Shown: positions 9,676 to 18,528, numbered from the stretch's first letter. The stretch: DNA of 64,000 nt from Hwanghaeella grinnelliae (GCF_004005845.1 NZ_SADE01000001.1:2275858-2339857); one strand, 5' to 3'. Notes: generated by a model not told the origin, from the sequence alone. Translations and numbers: made by a program.

Positions 9676-11528
9676 TGCACCTGTCCGCTCTTGCGCCGTC
9701 CGATAAGGATGCCCCCGACAAGTATCGCGCCTGCCACGAAAGGACCGGCCGGGTTCGGCCAAATCGCCATCGCGATGGCCGCACCATACAACCCGATGTC
9801 CAGGAGTTTCACGCCACTCAATCGCGTTCCCGACAACAAGCCCGGCACGGAGACGACAAGAACCAATCCCGAAATAACGGCTTCCAGAATTGAGAGCATC
9901 CCACCCCGCATGGTCATTCCAGGATAAAGAAGCAGCGTGAACGGCACGATATAGGTTACCGCGCCCAACCGTACCGCTTCGATCGCGGCTGGCAACCAAT
10001 CCGTCTTGGCGATTCCCGCGCCAACGAACACCGCCACACAAACCGGCGGCGTGATCACGGAGATGGTCGCGAAATAGAAGACGAACAAATGAGCGGCAAG
10101 CGGGTCGACCCCGACCGCGATCATCGCCGGTGCCAAGACCGCTGCGACGAGGACATAGGCGGCGGTCGTTGGAAGTCCCATTCCCATGACCAGGCAAACC
10201 AAACCGACGATCAACGAAACCAAGACAACGGAATCACCCGCAAGCGTGACGATGAGCGAGGAGAGCGTAACGCCGATACCGGTCATGTTGATCATGGAAA
10301 CAAGAATTTGGGCACCGGCCAGAAGCACGCCGATAATGACCATGCCACGGCCCGCATCGGCCAGCCCTTCGACCACTTTCGATACCATGTCGCGCAGCGG
10401 CGTTTGCCCCGCATGGACAACGACGAAAGCCAACAGAAGACCGCATATGCCATAGAAGGCTGCGGTGGAGATGGACCGGCCCAGCCAAATCCCAATTCCC
10501 AAACCGCCAAGCGCGCAGAGCACGGGCAGTACGCGGCGCGGCTTAACGATGACGCTCCAAGCCGGCATCTCGTCTTCGGGCACCACCGCCAAGGAACGAC
10601 GCTTGGCTATCATGTGGACGGTCACGAAGACCGACACATAGAAAAGGACCGCCGGGATTATGGCCGCCAAGATGATCGTGAGATAGGAGACGCCCAGGAT
10701 CTCCGCCATCACGAAGGCGGCGGCCCCCATGATCGGCGGCGCGATCTGTCCCCCGGTGGACGCCACCGCCTCGACAGCCGCAGCAAAGGGTGCCGGATAT
10801 CCAAGCCGCTTCATCATCGGGATTGTGAAATTTCCGGTCGTTGCCACATTCGCGACGGCGGAACCCGAGATCATGCCGAACAAACCGCTGGCAATGGTCG
10901 CAATCTTCGCCGCACCACCCGGCTGCCGGCCGCCAAGCCGCGTGGCAAGGTCCATGAAAGCCTGGCCCCCGCCTGTATGAAGCAGCAAAGCGCCGAAAAG
11001 GACGAAAGCGGCAATCACCGTTGCGGCGACGCCCGTCAGCATTCCCCAAACGCCCAGATCGCCCAAGAAGATCGTTTCCGTCACGAAGGCGACATCGAAC
11101 CCACGGTGCTGAAGCGCACCGGGCAGATGGTTGCCAAACAGCGCGTAGGCAATGCCGGTCGAAACCAGAATGGGAAAGATCGGGCCGACGGTGCGCCGCC
11201 CAAGTTCCAGTACGGCAATCACCAACCCGGCGGTGAGCCAGATATCCACCGCCTCCGCCCACGGCAATGTCGTCATGATCTTATCGTAGTTCACAACGAC
11301 ATAGGCGCAGGCGGCCACCGTCGCGGCGGTCAACGAAAGATCGACAAGCGCACCCAAGGGACGCCATTTCCTGCCCGCCCCCAAGGGATAGAGCGCAAAC
11401 CCAAGCGCCGTCGTCAAAGCGAGGAAGACGGCGCGCTGGATCAAGCCTTCAAAAGGACCGGTCGCGGCGGTGTAGAAAACGAAACACCCCACGAGAACGG
11501 CCAAGACCTGCTGGACTCGAAGAAACAT
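9672..11528 (-). CDS. TRAP transporter fused permease (TAXI type, DctM+DctQ)
   Basis: A 618-residue, very hydrophobic inner-membrane protein with well over a dozen predicted transmembrane segments. The N-terminal part corresponds to the small DctQ-like subunit. The rest is the large DctM-like subunit, with motifs such as GMISGSAVANVATTG and GMGLPTTAAYVL typical of TAXI-TRAP fused permeases. It uses an ion gradient to import a substrate delivered by the TAXI binding protein encoded 22 bp upstream, and its stop overlaps the AtuA gene by four bases. The substrate is probably a carboxylate, but this cannot be read directly. Confidence 0.92.
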   Translation of the reverse strand: MFLRVQQVLAVLVGCFVFYTAATGPFEGLIQRAVFLALTTALGFALYPLGAGRKWRPLGALVDLSLTAATVAACAYVVVNYDKIMTTLPWAEAVDIWLTAGLVIAVLELGRRTVGPIFPILVSTGIAYALFGNHLPGALQHRGFDVAFVTETIFLGDLGVWGMLTGVAATVIAAFVLFGALLLHTGGGQAFMDLATRLGGRQPGGAAKIATIASGLFGMISGSAVANVATTGNFTIPMMKRLGYPAPFAAAVEAVASTGGQIAPPIMGAAAFVMAEILGVSYLTIILAAIIPAVLFYVSVFVTVHMIAKRRSLAVVPEDEMPAWSVIVKPRRVLPVLCALGGLGIGIWLGRSISTAAFYGICGLLLAFVVVHAGQTPLRDMVSKVVEGLADAGRGMVIIGVLLAGAQILVSMINMTGIGVTLSSLIVTLAGDSVVLVSLIVGLVCLVMGMGLPTTAAYVLVAAVLAPAMIAVGVDPLAAHLFVFYFATISVITPPVCVAVFVGAGIAKTDWLPAAIEAVRLGAVTYIVPFTLLLYPGMTMRGGMLSILEAVISGLVLVVSVPGLLSGTRLSGVKLLDIGLYGAAIAMAIWPNPAGPFVAGAILVGGILIGRRKSGQVQ

Positions 11529-11550
11529 GGACTTGGCCGCCCCGCTTAGA

Positions 11551-12522
11551 TCAATTGGCCGGCTTCAGTTTGGCCGGAAGATCATATCCGTTTTCTTCGA
11601 ACCACCGGGCCGCACCGGGATGCAGCGGCACCGTGCCGTATTGCAGCGTCAGTTCGGCAAGGTTCACGCCCTTAACGCTGGCCATGGCATTCCCCTGCGC
11701 GGATTTGTCTTCCATGATCGCTTTCACGATCTTGTAGGCATCCTCTTCCGACAGGTCGGGCCCGGCGGCAACGCCGACACCGAAACTCCAAGTCTTATAG
11801 GCCGGAACGCCATCGGCCGCGCCGGCGGGAATGTCCACAACGGAAATGTCCGGCATTTCAGAGGTCAGCGTCTTCGCCTGCGCATCGCTCAATCCCAAGA
11901 TACGGATCGGGGTTTGCGTGGCGATATCCATCGTCGATGAATCGAGCTTCAATCCCGCGCCCGATTTCACATACCCGGCGACGCGGTTGTCCTTGATGGC
12001 ACTGACGATATCGGTGGTGGATCCGCGTACATAGTCGGCGGAAAGGCCCAGGGTGTTGAAGACCGCTTCCGTCGTCGCTTCGGTCGCCGACCCTTTGATG
12101 CCGGGATTGAAGCGAACGCCGTTGAGCCCTTCCAGATTCTCGACCGATGCATCAGCGCGGGTCACGACATTTTGCGGCGCGCCGGTATAGACCCAAAGCA
12201 GAGACAGATTCTGCGGTTTGCCATCGAATTTCTTGGTTCCGGAGACGGCATGCTGAACCACGTTCGTGGTCACCAGACCCAGATCGATCTGCCCGCGCTC
12301 CATGCGCCGCATATTGTCCAGCGTCGCGCCCGTCTCAACGACCGTTGCGTTCAGGCCGTCGGCTTTCTCGTTGATCAATTGCCCCACGGCAACGAAGTAG
12401 CCGTAATGACTGGAAGACGCTGAGGTCGACCCGACAAGCAAGTTCTTGTCGGCGGCGGCGGCGGTGCCGGCAACGGAAAACGCCACGGTGGCGCCCAAGA
12501 GCGCCCGAGTAATGGAATTCAT
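11551..12522 (-). CDS. TAXI-family TRAP substrate-binding protein
   Basis: A 323-residue periplasmic protein with a Sec signal peptide (MNSITRALLGATVAFSVAGTAAAA, cleavage near residue 23). The mature part starts LLVGSTSASSSHYGYFVAVGQLINEKADG, characteristic of TAXI proteins, and includes GVRFNPGIKGSATEATTEAVF. A strong GGGAGGAAA site fixes the start at 12522. It is first in the TRAP-AtuA operon and divergent from a LysR regulator that probably controls it. Confidence 0.92.
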   Translation of the reverse strand: MNSITRALLGATVAFSVAGTAAAADKNLLVGSTSASSSHYGYFVAVGQLINEKADGLNATVVETGATLDNMRRMERGQIDLGLVTTNVVQHAVSGTKKFDGKPQNLSLLWVYTGAPQNVVTRADASVENLEGLNGVRFNPGIKGSATEATTEAVFNTLGLSADYVRGSTTDIVSAIKDNRVAGYVKSGAGLKLDSSTMDIATQTPIRILGLSDAQAKTLTSEMPDISVVDIPAGAADGVPAYKTWSFGVGVAAGPDLSEEDAYKIVKAIMEDKSAQGNAMASVKGVNLAELTLQYGTVPLHPGAARWFEENGYDLPAKLKPAN

Positions 12523-12607
12523 GATTTCCTCCCTATTTACGACCTGTAATCCAGGTTCATCCACTACGCTATCCCTGAAACTTTGTTGCTAGAATTTCAT
12601 TTTTTTC

Positions 12608-12613
12608 TATTAT
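12608..12613 (+). promoter_or_regulatory. Candidate -10 box for the LysR gene (possible leaderless transcript)
   Basis: TATTAT ends six bases before the ATG at 12620, with a possible -35 TTGTTG at 12583-12588 (19-bp spacer). No Shine-Dalgarno sequence is visible in the T-rich upstream stretch. If the box is used, transcription would start at or next to the A of the ATG. This is prediction from sequence only. Confidence 0.35.
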
Positions 12614-12619
12614 TGTTGC

Positions 12620-13540
12620 ATGAATCACAATTATCCCGATCTAAGAGACTGCCGCGCCTTCATGTCCGTCTACCGGCACCAGTCGTTTCGCCGTGCCGCG
12701 GAGGAGATCGGGCTGTCGCCATCCGCCTTGTCACGCCAGATCGTCGCCTTGGAAGAGACCGTTGGCGCGCGCCTCTTCAACCGGGATACCCGCAACGTCT
12801 TTCCCACGGATCAAGGAGACGCTTTCGCCACATTGGCCGAAAGGATGCTGAACGTTGCCGGTCTGGAGATGTCCGATTTCCAGGCCTATCTGTCCGCCCG
12901 TCATGGGCGGTTGGTTATTGCGGGGTTGCCGTCGGTGACAGCCGGTTTGCTGCCGCGTCTTTTAACCCACTTCAAAACCGCGCATCCCAATGTAGACGTC
13001 CGAGTCCTCGACGCGCTTTCAGACAGCGTCCTTCATGCCGTCGAAAACGGTGAGGCGGATATCGGGTTCACCGCCGCCACGGTCAGTCCGCGCAGCCGCC
13101 TGTCCTTCCTGCGCCTGCTGGAGGACCGTTTCATTGCCATCGGCACGCCCGATAGCGCATTGGCGGAAGATCGTCCCTATTCCTGGGAAGAAGTGGTGGA
13201 GATGCCTTTCATCGCCATGGCGGCGGGAACCAGCGTAAGGGAGTTGGTTGACTGGGCTTGTCAGCGCATCGGCCATCCGCTGGAACCGAAATACGAAGTG
13301 TCCCATCTAGCAACAGCCGGCGCTTTGGTAAGTGAGGGATTGGGCATCACCGCCCTGCCCCACCTGACCCTGCCGGTCCTCGGCAATTGGGGACTCATCC
13401 AGCGGCCAATCCTGGATTTTGGTACCGAACGGCGGATCGGTCTGATCTGGCGCGCGGGCCAGGTTCTGTCACCCAGCGCCAACGCTTTTCTGAATATCGT
13501 GCGGAGCAATCTTTCCGAAGGGCCCGCCCTGTCCCCGTGA
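12620..13540 (+). CDS. LysR-family transcriptional regulator
   Basis: A 306-residue LysR protein. The N-terminal winged HTH (residues 5-65, with FRRAAEEIGLSPSALSRQIVALEETVGARLFNR) is followed by a periplasmic-binding-protein-like effector domain from about residue 90. It is divergent from the TAXI-TRAP/AtuA operon across 97 bp, the usual arrangement for a LysR activator and its target. The effector would be the TRAP substrate or a metabolite of it; this is inference. No clear ribosome-binding site precedes the ATG. Confidence 0.9.
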   Translation: MNHNYPDLRDCRAFMSVYRHQSFRRAAEEIGLSPSALSRQIVALEETVGARLFNRDTRNVFPTDQGDAFATLAERMLNVAGLEMSDFQAYLSARHGRLVIAGLPSVTAGLLPRLLTHFKTAHPNVDVRVLDALSDSVLHAVENGEADIGFTAATVSPRSRLSFLRLLEDRFIAIGTPDSALAEDRPYSWEEVVEMPFIAMAAGTSVRELVDWACQRIGHPLEPKYEVSHLATAGALVSEGLGITALPHLTLPVLGNWGLIQRPILDFGTERRIGLIWRAGQVLSPSANAFLNIVRSNLSEGPALSP

Positions 13541-13616
13541 CGGCCGGCGGTTTGGCCGAAACAGCATGCCGCCCCGGGGACTTCAGGCTGGTTAGAAGAT
13601 CAACGGCCGTCCGCGA

Positions 13617-13655
13617 ACGGTCCCGGTCGTGAGGTATATGGGAAAGCGGGACCGT
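13617..13655. terminator. Hairpin between convergent genes
   Basis: A perfect 9-bp stem, ACGGTCCCG (13617-13625) with CGGGACCGT (13647-13655), around a 21-base loop. It sits between the 3' ends of the LysR and glutamine synthetase genes. No U-tract follows on either strand, so it is a weak candidate for a bidirectional terminator. Confidence 0.3.
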
Positions 13656-13803
13656 CCGTGGATTGCACGATGACCTTCTGCTCGAAAAACGTAGTTTTGC
13701 CTTTGGGCTTTACCCCCTTATGCAAACCACTTTTCCCGAACCGGCGCCATACGACACCGGCTAACGTTTCGTTGCGTCACGGGTAAAGTTGCCCAAACGT
13801 GGA

Positions 13804-15219
13804 TTACAGGAACTCCAGCATGTCTTCCCGCTCTTCCGCATAGACCGTGTAGAAGCTGCGTTCCCATTCCTTCATCTTGAAATCCAGATAGATATCGCGG
13901 AACTCCTCGCCGAAGGTCGAGACAACCAGTGGATCGGTCTCGAACCCTTCCAGGGCTTCCAACAAGGTCCGCGGCAGTCGGCGGATGGTGCCGCCCTTTA
14001 CCTTATGCACGCCCTTGGCCGACGCTTTGCCCAGGCTTTGGTATAGGTTCTGATTGAAGGGCCGGCCCGGATCCGCCTGCTTTGCAATGCCTTCCAGTCC
14101 GGCATTCAGGGACAAGGCGGCGGACAGGTAGAAATTCGCGGCCATATCCGGCGCACGGTTCTCGATGCAGGGGCGGCTCATCGGCAGGCGCAGCATGGCG
14201 GACCGGTTGTTGTCGCCATAACAGCGCAGCACCGGCGCCCAGCTCATATCCGGCATGGCACCCTGTGCCAGCAATCCTTTATACGAATTATGCGTCGGAC
14301 AGGTGATTGCCGAAAGCGCTTGGGCGTGATCAAGCAGCCCCGAAACGAAATGGTAGCCAAGATCGGGGAAAGCGATGCCATGTTTTTCGGCCAAGGCGCC
14401 CGTCCCCACCGCATCGCGGTCGAACAGGTTTTCGCCTGTCTTCGCATCGGCAAGCGACATATTGAAATGCGCGCCAGACCTGAAATCGGTCGAAAAAGGT
14501 TTCGGCATGAAAGAGGCGACCATGCCATTCTGCTGCGCGATCGATTTCGCCATCAGGCGGAAGAACGTCACGCGATCGGCCATGGTAAGCACATCGGCAT
14601 AGTCGAAATCGGTTTCGAATTGTCCCCTTCCGCCTTCGGCATCAAAGGAATAGACGCCCCAGCCAAGCTCGTTCATCGCCGCCACCAGCGGGTCCAGGAA
14701 GGACGCCGCCTGGATCGTCTGGTTCACGTCATAGGCCGGGCACGGTCCCTTGAAGGGCCGTTCCTGCACCGGCTCTATGCCCTGGTCGGTTTTGCGATAG
14801 ACGTAAAATTCCGTCTCGACACCCAAGTTGAAGGCATAGCCTTGCTTTGCGGCTTCCGCGACCGCCTTTTTCAGGATGGTCCGGGAGCAGTTCGCATAGG
14901 GTTCACCATGATAGTAGAGATCGGCGGCAAACCAGGCGAAGCGTTTGTCCCAAGGCAGGACGGTCATGGTCGACAGGTCGGGAACGGCAGCGCACTCATC
15001 TTGTTCGGGGCCGATCAATCCCATGCCGTCCATCGCGCCGACGGTGAACAGTTCTGACCCTTTTGCCATCTTTTCGAACTTGTCGACCGGCACGGTCTTG
15101 GCTTTCGGAACGCCGTTCACATCGACATAGGCGGCGAAGCAATATTTGACGCCCAGCTCTTCCAGTTTCCGCTTGGTTTCGGCAATCAAGGCCGGGTCAT
15201 TCACAGTCGCTTCACTCAT
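13804..15219 (-). CDS. Glutamine synthetase family protein (GlnT-like)
   Basis: A 471-residue ATP-dependent glutamate-amine ligase. The beta-grasp N-terminal domain (about 1-105) includes FAAYVDVNGVPKAKTVP. The catalytic domain has the metal-binding VETEFYVY strand, HFNMSL, the THNSYKGLL segment and NNRSAMLRLP, where arginine and serine contact substrate. It matches GlnT and gamma-glutamylmethylamide-synthetase-like enzymes better than housekeeping GlnA. The start at 15219 gives MSEATV after a GGGGAC site. It is divergent from the creatininase-family gene. It may assimilate ammonium released by the neighbouring amidohydrolases or glutamylate an amine; the amine donor is not readable. Confidence 0.82.
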   Translation of the reverse strand: MSEATVNDPALIAETKRKLEELGVKYCFAAYVDVNGVPKAKTVPVDKFEKMAKGSELFTVGAMDGMGLIGPEQDECAAVPDLSTMTVLPWDKRFAWFAADLYYHGEPYANCSRTILKKAVAEAAKQGYAFNLGVETEFYVYRKTDQGIEPVQERPFKGPCPAYDVNQTIQAASFLDPLVAAMNELGWGVYSFDAEGGRGQFETDFDYADVLTMADRVTFFRLMAKSIAQQNGMVASFMPKPFSTDFRSGAHFNMSLADAKTGENLFDRDAVGTGALAEKHGIAFPDLGYHFVSGLLDHAQALSAITCPTHNSYKGLLAQGAMPDMSWAPVLRCYGDNNRSAMLRLPMSRPCIENRAPDMAANFYLSAALSLNAGLEGIAKQADPGRPFNQNLYQSLGKASAKGVHKVKGGTIRRLPRTLLEALEGFETDPLVVSTFGEEFRDIYLDFKMKEWERSFYTVYAEEREDMLEFL

Positions 15220-15571
15220 TTGGTGTCCCCAAAAATGGTTCATAGGATTGTGGGCTATTCAGCAAGAAGAAGGCCATTTCCGGGGTGCCCGACCGCGATG
15301 ATACCAAGCCTTTGATTTCCATGGGCCGGCACCTTGATCATGACTACCAGCGTAAATGTCTACTTTTTAATCATGGCTATTAATTAGGCATTCTGAAAAA
15401 TGAATCAGTTCAAAGTTTAGGCAACCGACCCCCTGCATTAGGAAAAAACCAAACAGAATCAATTGGAACCGAGCTGGCATATCCATTGCTCTTCCTTATC
15501 CATCCGCAAGGGCGGATCGGACACGGGGCTATAGCTGCAATCCGCGTCCCGATACACTGTGAGGAGAGCGC
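15220..15571. other. 352-bp divergent intergenic region
   Basis: This region separates the minus-strand glutamine synthetase from the plus-strand creatininase gene. Its middle (about 15350-15420) is AT-rich, as expected for promoters facing both ways. The right half holds a candidate sigma-54 promoter at 15475-15490. I found no riboswitch consensus, no complete NtrC palindrome and no small ORF with a ribosome-binding site. Confidence 0.6.
15475..15490 (+). promoter_or_regulatory. Candidate sigma-54 (-24/-12) promoter
   Basis: TGGCATATCCATTGCT matches the RpoN consensus TGGCAC-N5-TTGC, with GG and GC exactly ten bases apart. It points to the creatininase gene whose ATG is 82 bp downstream. 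RpoN/NtrC control would suit a nitrogen-scavenging locus, but no enhancer site was identified. Confidence 0.45.
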
Positions 15572-16336
15572 ATGCCGCGTTGGGATTTGATGACCAGCAC
15601 CGAGATCGGCGCCGCCATCGCGTCGGGGATAGATCTCGCCATTCTGCCTGTGGGCGCAACGGAACAACACGGCCCCCATCTGGCCAGCGGATGCGACACG
15701 ATTTCCGCTGAAACAATCGCCGTTTTGGCCTCCGAGAAAAGCGGCGCCTTGGTCCTACCCGGTATTCCCTACGGATGTTCACTGGGGCATACGGACAAAT
15801 GGCCCGGCACATTGTCTCTGCATCCGATGACACTGACACAGGTCGTCCTGGAATGCTGCCGATGGCTGCAGAAGAACGGGATTCGGAAGGTCCTGCTGCT
15901 GTCCGGCCATGCCACCAACGACCCGCCCCTGCGCAGTGCGATCCTGCAATTGCGCTATGAACAGCCTGAATGCCAATACGCGACCATGGGGTTGTGGGAA
16001 ATTTCAACCCGGGCGCGCGACCTTTATCTGCGCGACGGGGACGACATCCACGCCAATCGCGGCGAGACATCGGTTTTGATGCATTTGCGCCCGGAAATGG
16101 TCCGCATAGACAAGGCCGAAGACGTCGGCGACGTCACACCCGGCAAGGTCTTTTCCTACGCCATGCCGGCGACGACGCCCAACGGTGTCGTCGGGCGGCC
16201 CTCGGAATCCACAGCCGAAGACGGCGAAATGATGGTCCGCGCGATTGTGGAAGACCTGGAAGACTGGATTGAAAAGGCCCTGGCCGAAGGTTGGCCGGAA
16301 ATACCCGACGCTTGCGGCCCCGTGGCCGCCGAATAG
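15572..16336 (+). CDS. Creatininase-family amidohydrolase
   Basis: A 254-residue metal-dependent amidohydrolase. Metal-binding and catalytic motifs are PVGATEQHGPHL (E31, H33), SGHATN (H112; the family norm is NGHGGN) and DIHANRGETS (H160, E165). The TGAGGAGAGCG site sets the start. Family members hydrolyse cyclic or linear amides, including creatinine to creatine and N-formyl or pyrrole-amide compounds. Because it lies upstream of an importer of the guanidine/urea type, a guanidino or amide substrate is plausible but unproven. Confidence 0.85.
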   Translation: MPRWDLMTSTEIGAAIASGIDLAILPVGATEQHGPHLASGCDTISAETIAVLASEKSGALVLPGIPYGCSLGHTDKWPGTLSLHPMTLTQVVLECCRWLQKNGIRKVLLLSGHATNDPPLRSAILQLRYEQPECQYATMGLWEISTRARDLYLRDGDDIHANRGETSVLMHLRPEMVRIDKAEDVGDVTPGKVFSYAMPATTPNGVVGRPSESTAEDGEMMVRAIVEDLEDWIEKALAEGWPEIPDACGPVAAE

Positions 16337-16440
16337 GCACGGACCCGGCAAGCACGGACAGAGATTGGTTTTGAAAAATGGCGCGCCATCAACAAGCGCC
16401 GGACGAACAGGGAAGTGGAACGGCCCATAGCCAAGTTTCA

Positions 16441-16458
16441 CGCGGGGCTTAACCCGCG
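16441..16458 (+). promoter_or_regulatory. Small hairpin upstream of the ABC operon
   Basis: CGCGGG (16441-16446) and CCCGCG (16453-16458) form a 6-bp stem with a GCTTAA loop, ending just before the GGAGAAGGAGAG ribosome site of the binding-protein gene. It could be an attenuator or an mRNA 5' stabiliser. A 12-bp perfect palindrome, ATGGCGCGCCAT, lies at 16378-16389 in the same 146-bp gap. Confidence 0.3.
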
Positions 16459-16482
16459 ATTTGTGGAGAAGGAGAGTATTCC

Positions 16483-17580
16483 ATGGTGACCAAGAAGTTC
16501 TCGCTCAAAAATTTCTCAGTGGGGAAGATGGCCTCGGCCGTTGCCATCGCCGCAGCCCTGCTGACCGGGGCCGTTGGCGCCGCGGAAGCGAAGACCTACA
16601 AATTCGGATACAACATCTATGTCGGCTTCATGCCCTATGGCTGGATGGCGCAAAACGGCATCCTTGAAAAATGGGCCAAGAAATACGGCGTCGACATCGA
16701 AGTCATTCAGGTCAACGACTATGTCGGCGGCATCAACCAGTTCACCGCCGGTGAGTTGGACGGCATGGCCGTCGCCTCCATGGACGGATTGACGATCCCG
16801 GCCGCCAGCGGCGTGGATACCACGATCATGCTGGCCGGCGACTTCTCGAACGGCAATGACGGCATCCTTTCCAAGAAGGTTTCCGACATCAAGTCACTGA
16901 AGGGTGAGACCATTCACCTCTTCGAACTGACCGTGTCGCACTATTTGCTGTCGCGGGCGCTTGAACTGAACGGCATGTCGCTGCGCGACGTGAAGACCGT
17001 CAACATCACCGATGCGGATATCGCGCCGGCCTATTTGGGGTCCGACGAATTGGTGCATGCGGTGGCCTGGAACCCGATGCTGCTGCAGATGGAAACCAAG
17101 GTCGAAGGCTCGAAGCGGATCTTTGACAGCGCCTCCACGCCGGAAGAAATCGTCGACGTGATGCTGATGCACACGAAGACGGTTGAAGAGCACCCGGAAG
17201 TGGCCAAGGCCTTTGTCGGCGCTTGGTACGAAACCATGCAGATCATGAGCAAGGGCGGCTTCGTGGGCGAAGCGATGATCGCGGATCTCGCCGATGCCTC
17301 CGGCGGCACCGTGCCGGAATACAAAGCGCAACTCGATAGCACGAAGATGTACTACGATCCGGCCGAAGCCCTGGACCTGATGAACTCTAAGCGTCATCAG
17401 AAGACCTGGGACTTCGTACGCACGTTCTCCTTCGATGTGGGCTTGTTCGGCGAAGCCGCGACCTCGGCCGATTTCATCGGCATCGAGTTCCCGGACGGCA
17501 CCGTTCTGGGCGACAAGGACAACATCCAGCTGCGCATCAACTCTTCCTTCACCGAAATGGCCGTGAAGGGCGAACTCTAA
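16483..17580 (+). CDS. ABC transporter substrate-binding protein, urea-carboxylase-associated type
   Basis: A 365-residue periplasmic binding protein with a Sec signal peptide cleaved after about residue 36 (GAAEA). The mature sequence starts KTYKFGYNIYVGFMPYGWMAQNGI and belongs to the NMT1/SsuA-like fold, specifically the group found next to urea carboxylase genes. Since many such carboxylases act on guanidine, the ligand may be guanidine or a guanidino/urea compound. A strong GGAGAAGGAGAG site precedes the ATG. It is followed by a 12-bp stable hairpin and then the permease and ATPase genes. Confidence 0.85.
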   Translation: MVTKKFSLKNFSVGKMASAVAIAAALLTGAVGAAEAKTYKFGYNIYVGFMPYGWMAQNGILEKWAKKYGVDIEVIQVNDYVGGINQFTAGELDGMAVASMDGLTIPAASGVDTTIMLAGDFSNGNDGILSKKVSDIKSLKGETIHLFELTVSHYLLSRALELNGMSLRDVKTVNITDADIAPAYLGSDELVHAVAWNPMLLQMETKVEGSKRIFDSASTPEEIVDVMLMHTKTVEEHPEVAKAFVGAWYETMQIMSKGGFVGEAMIADLADASGGTVPEYKAQLDSTKMYYDPAEALDLMNSKRHQKTWDFVRTFSFDVGLFGEAATSADFIGIEFPDGTVLGDKDNIQLRINSSFTEMAVKGEL

Positions 17581-17600
17581 ACCTTGTCCGGCGGATAATT

Positions 17601-17630
17601 CCGGCGCGGCCCACACCAGGGCCGCGCCGG
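17601..17630 (+). terminator. Intercistronic hairpin after the binding-protein gene
   Basis: CCGGCGCGGCCC (17601-17612) pairs perfectly with GGGCCGCGCCGG (17619-17630) around a six-base loop. It follows the binding-protein stop by 20 bp, and the permease starts 64 bp later. No U-tract follows. Such elements commonly protect the upstream mRNA and keep the binding protein in excess over the membrane subunits. Confidence 0.6.
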
Positions 17631-17694
17631 TTCCCGCAAGTTCCGTTCAAGTTCGACTTCGCGCCATTAATTTCAGGCTTCAAGGGTCAGGGTC

Positions 17695-18507
17695 ATGCGT
17701 CGCGCCATCAATTACGTGCCGGACCGGCATAGCGGTCTCATTCTGGCGATCTTGCCGTTCGTCTTCTTGATGGGGATATACTTGGTCGGGTCGGATGCCC
17801 GGTTGAGCGCCAATCCCGACGACAAACTGATGCCGGGACTGAAAGCTTTCTTCGATGCCATCAACCACCTCGCCTTCACCGAAAACAGAAGGACCGGCGA
17901 ATACGTCTTCTGGACCGACACGCTGATCAGCCTGCAACGCATTTTCATCGGCCTATCGATTTCCACAGTACTGGCCATCGTCATCGGTTTGCCAATCGGG
18001 CTTCTGCCGTATCTGAACCGGCTGTTCGGCCCCTTCATGGCCGCCTTCTCGTTGATCCCCCCACTGGCGGTCCTGCCTATTCTTTTCATCATTTTTGGAT
18101 TGGGCGAACTTTCCAAAATCGTTCTAATCATCTTCGGCGTTGCCCCCTTCCTGATCCGGGACATGGCAATGGCCACGCTGGCGATACCGAAGGAACAAAT
18201 CGTCAAGGCGCAGACTTTAAGCGCATCCAGTTGGCAGATCCTCATCCATGTCGTCTTCCCGCAGGTTCTGCCGCGGTTGTTCGACTCGCTTCGCCTGATG
18301 CTGGGCGCAACCTGGCTGTTCTTGATCGCCGCGGAGGCAATCGCTTCGGAAGGCGGTTTGGGCTATCGGATCTTCCTGGTGCGGCGTTACCTCGCCATGG
18401 ACGTCATCTTGCCCTATGTCGCCTGGATCACCCTGCTGGCCTTCCTGATGGACTATTTCCTGATGCTAGGGTCGCGCGCCATGTGCCGCTGGCACCACAT
18501 CCGTTAA
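17695..18507 (+). CDS. ABC transporter permease (SsuC/NMT1-transport type)
   Basis: A 270-residue inner-membrane protein with about six transmembrane segments. The first is ILAILPFVFLMGIYLVG. The EAA loop ALAIPKEQIVKAQTLSAS...FPQVLP, near residues 160-195, contacts the ATPase. It resembles permeases of nitrate/sulfonate/taurine-type importers and of the urea-carboxylase-linked system. It sits between binding protein and ATPase genes in one operon. Confidence 0.87.
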   Translation: MRRAINYVPDRHSGLILAILPFVFLMGIYLVGSDARLSANPDDKLMPGLKAFFDAINHLAFTENRRTGEYVFWTDTLISLQRIFIGLSISTVLAIVIGLPIGLLPYLNRLFGPFMAAFSLIPPLAVLPILFIIFGLGELSKIVLIIFGVAPFLIRDMAMATLAIPKEQIVKAQTLSASSWQILIHVVFPQVLPRLFDSLRLMLGATWLFLIAAEAIASEGGLGYRIFLVRRYLAMDVILPYVAWITLLAFLMDYFLMLGSRAMCRWHHIR

Positions 18508-18528
18508 GCCGGAAAGGACCGACGCGGC

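Noticed and set aside
8341..10197. 618-residue AtuA fusion
   Set aside because: The upstream part is a shadow of the TRAP permease gene. The true ATG at 9675 overlaps the permease stop.
10089..11549. Long plus-strand ORF of 486 codons
   Set aside because: It is the antisense frame of the TRAP permease, with a charged low-complexity product. GC-rich codon bias keeps the opposite strand open.
16337..16482. A second guanidine riboswitch before the ABC importer
   Set aside because: I looked for the conserved blocks (AGGGTTCC, GGTCCGAGAG, ACGGCGGGATAA) here and at 15220-15571 and found none.
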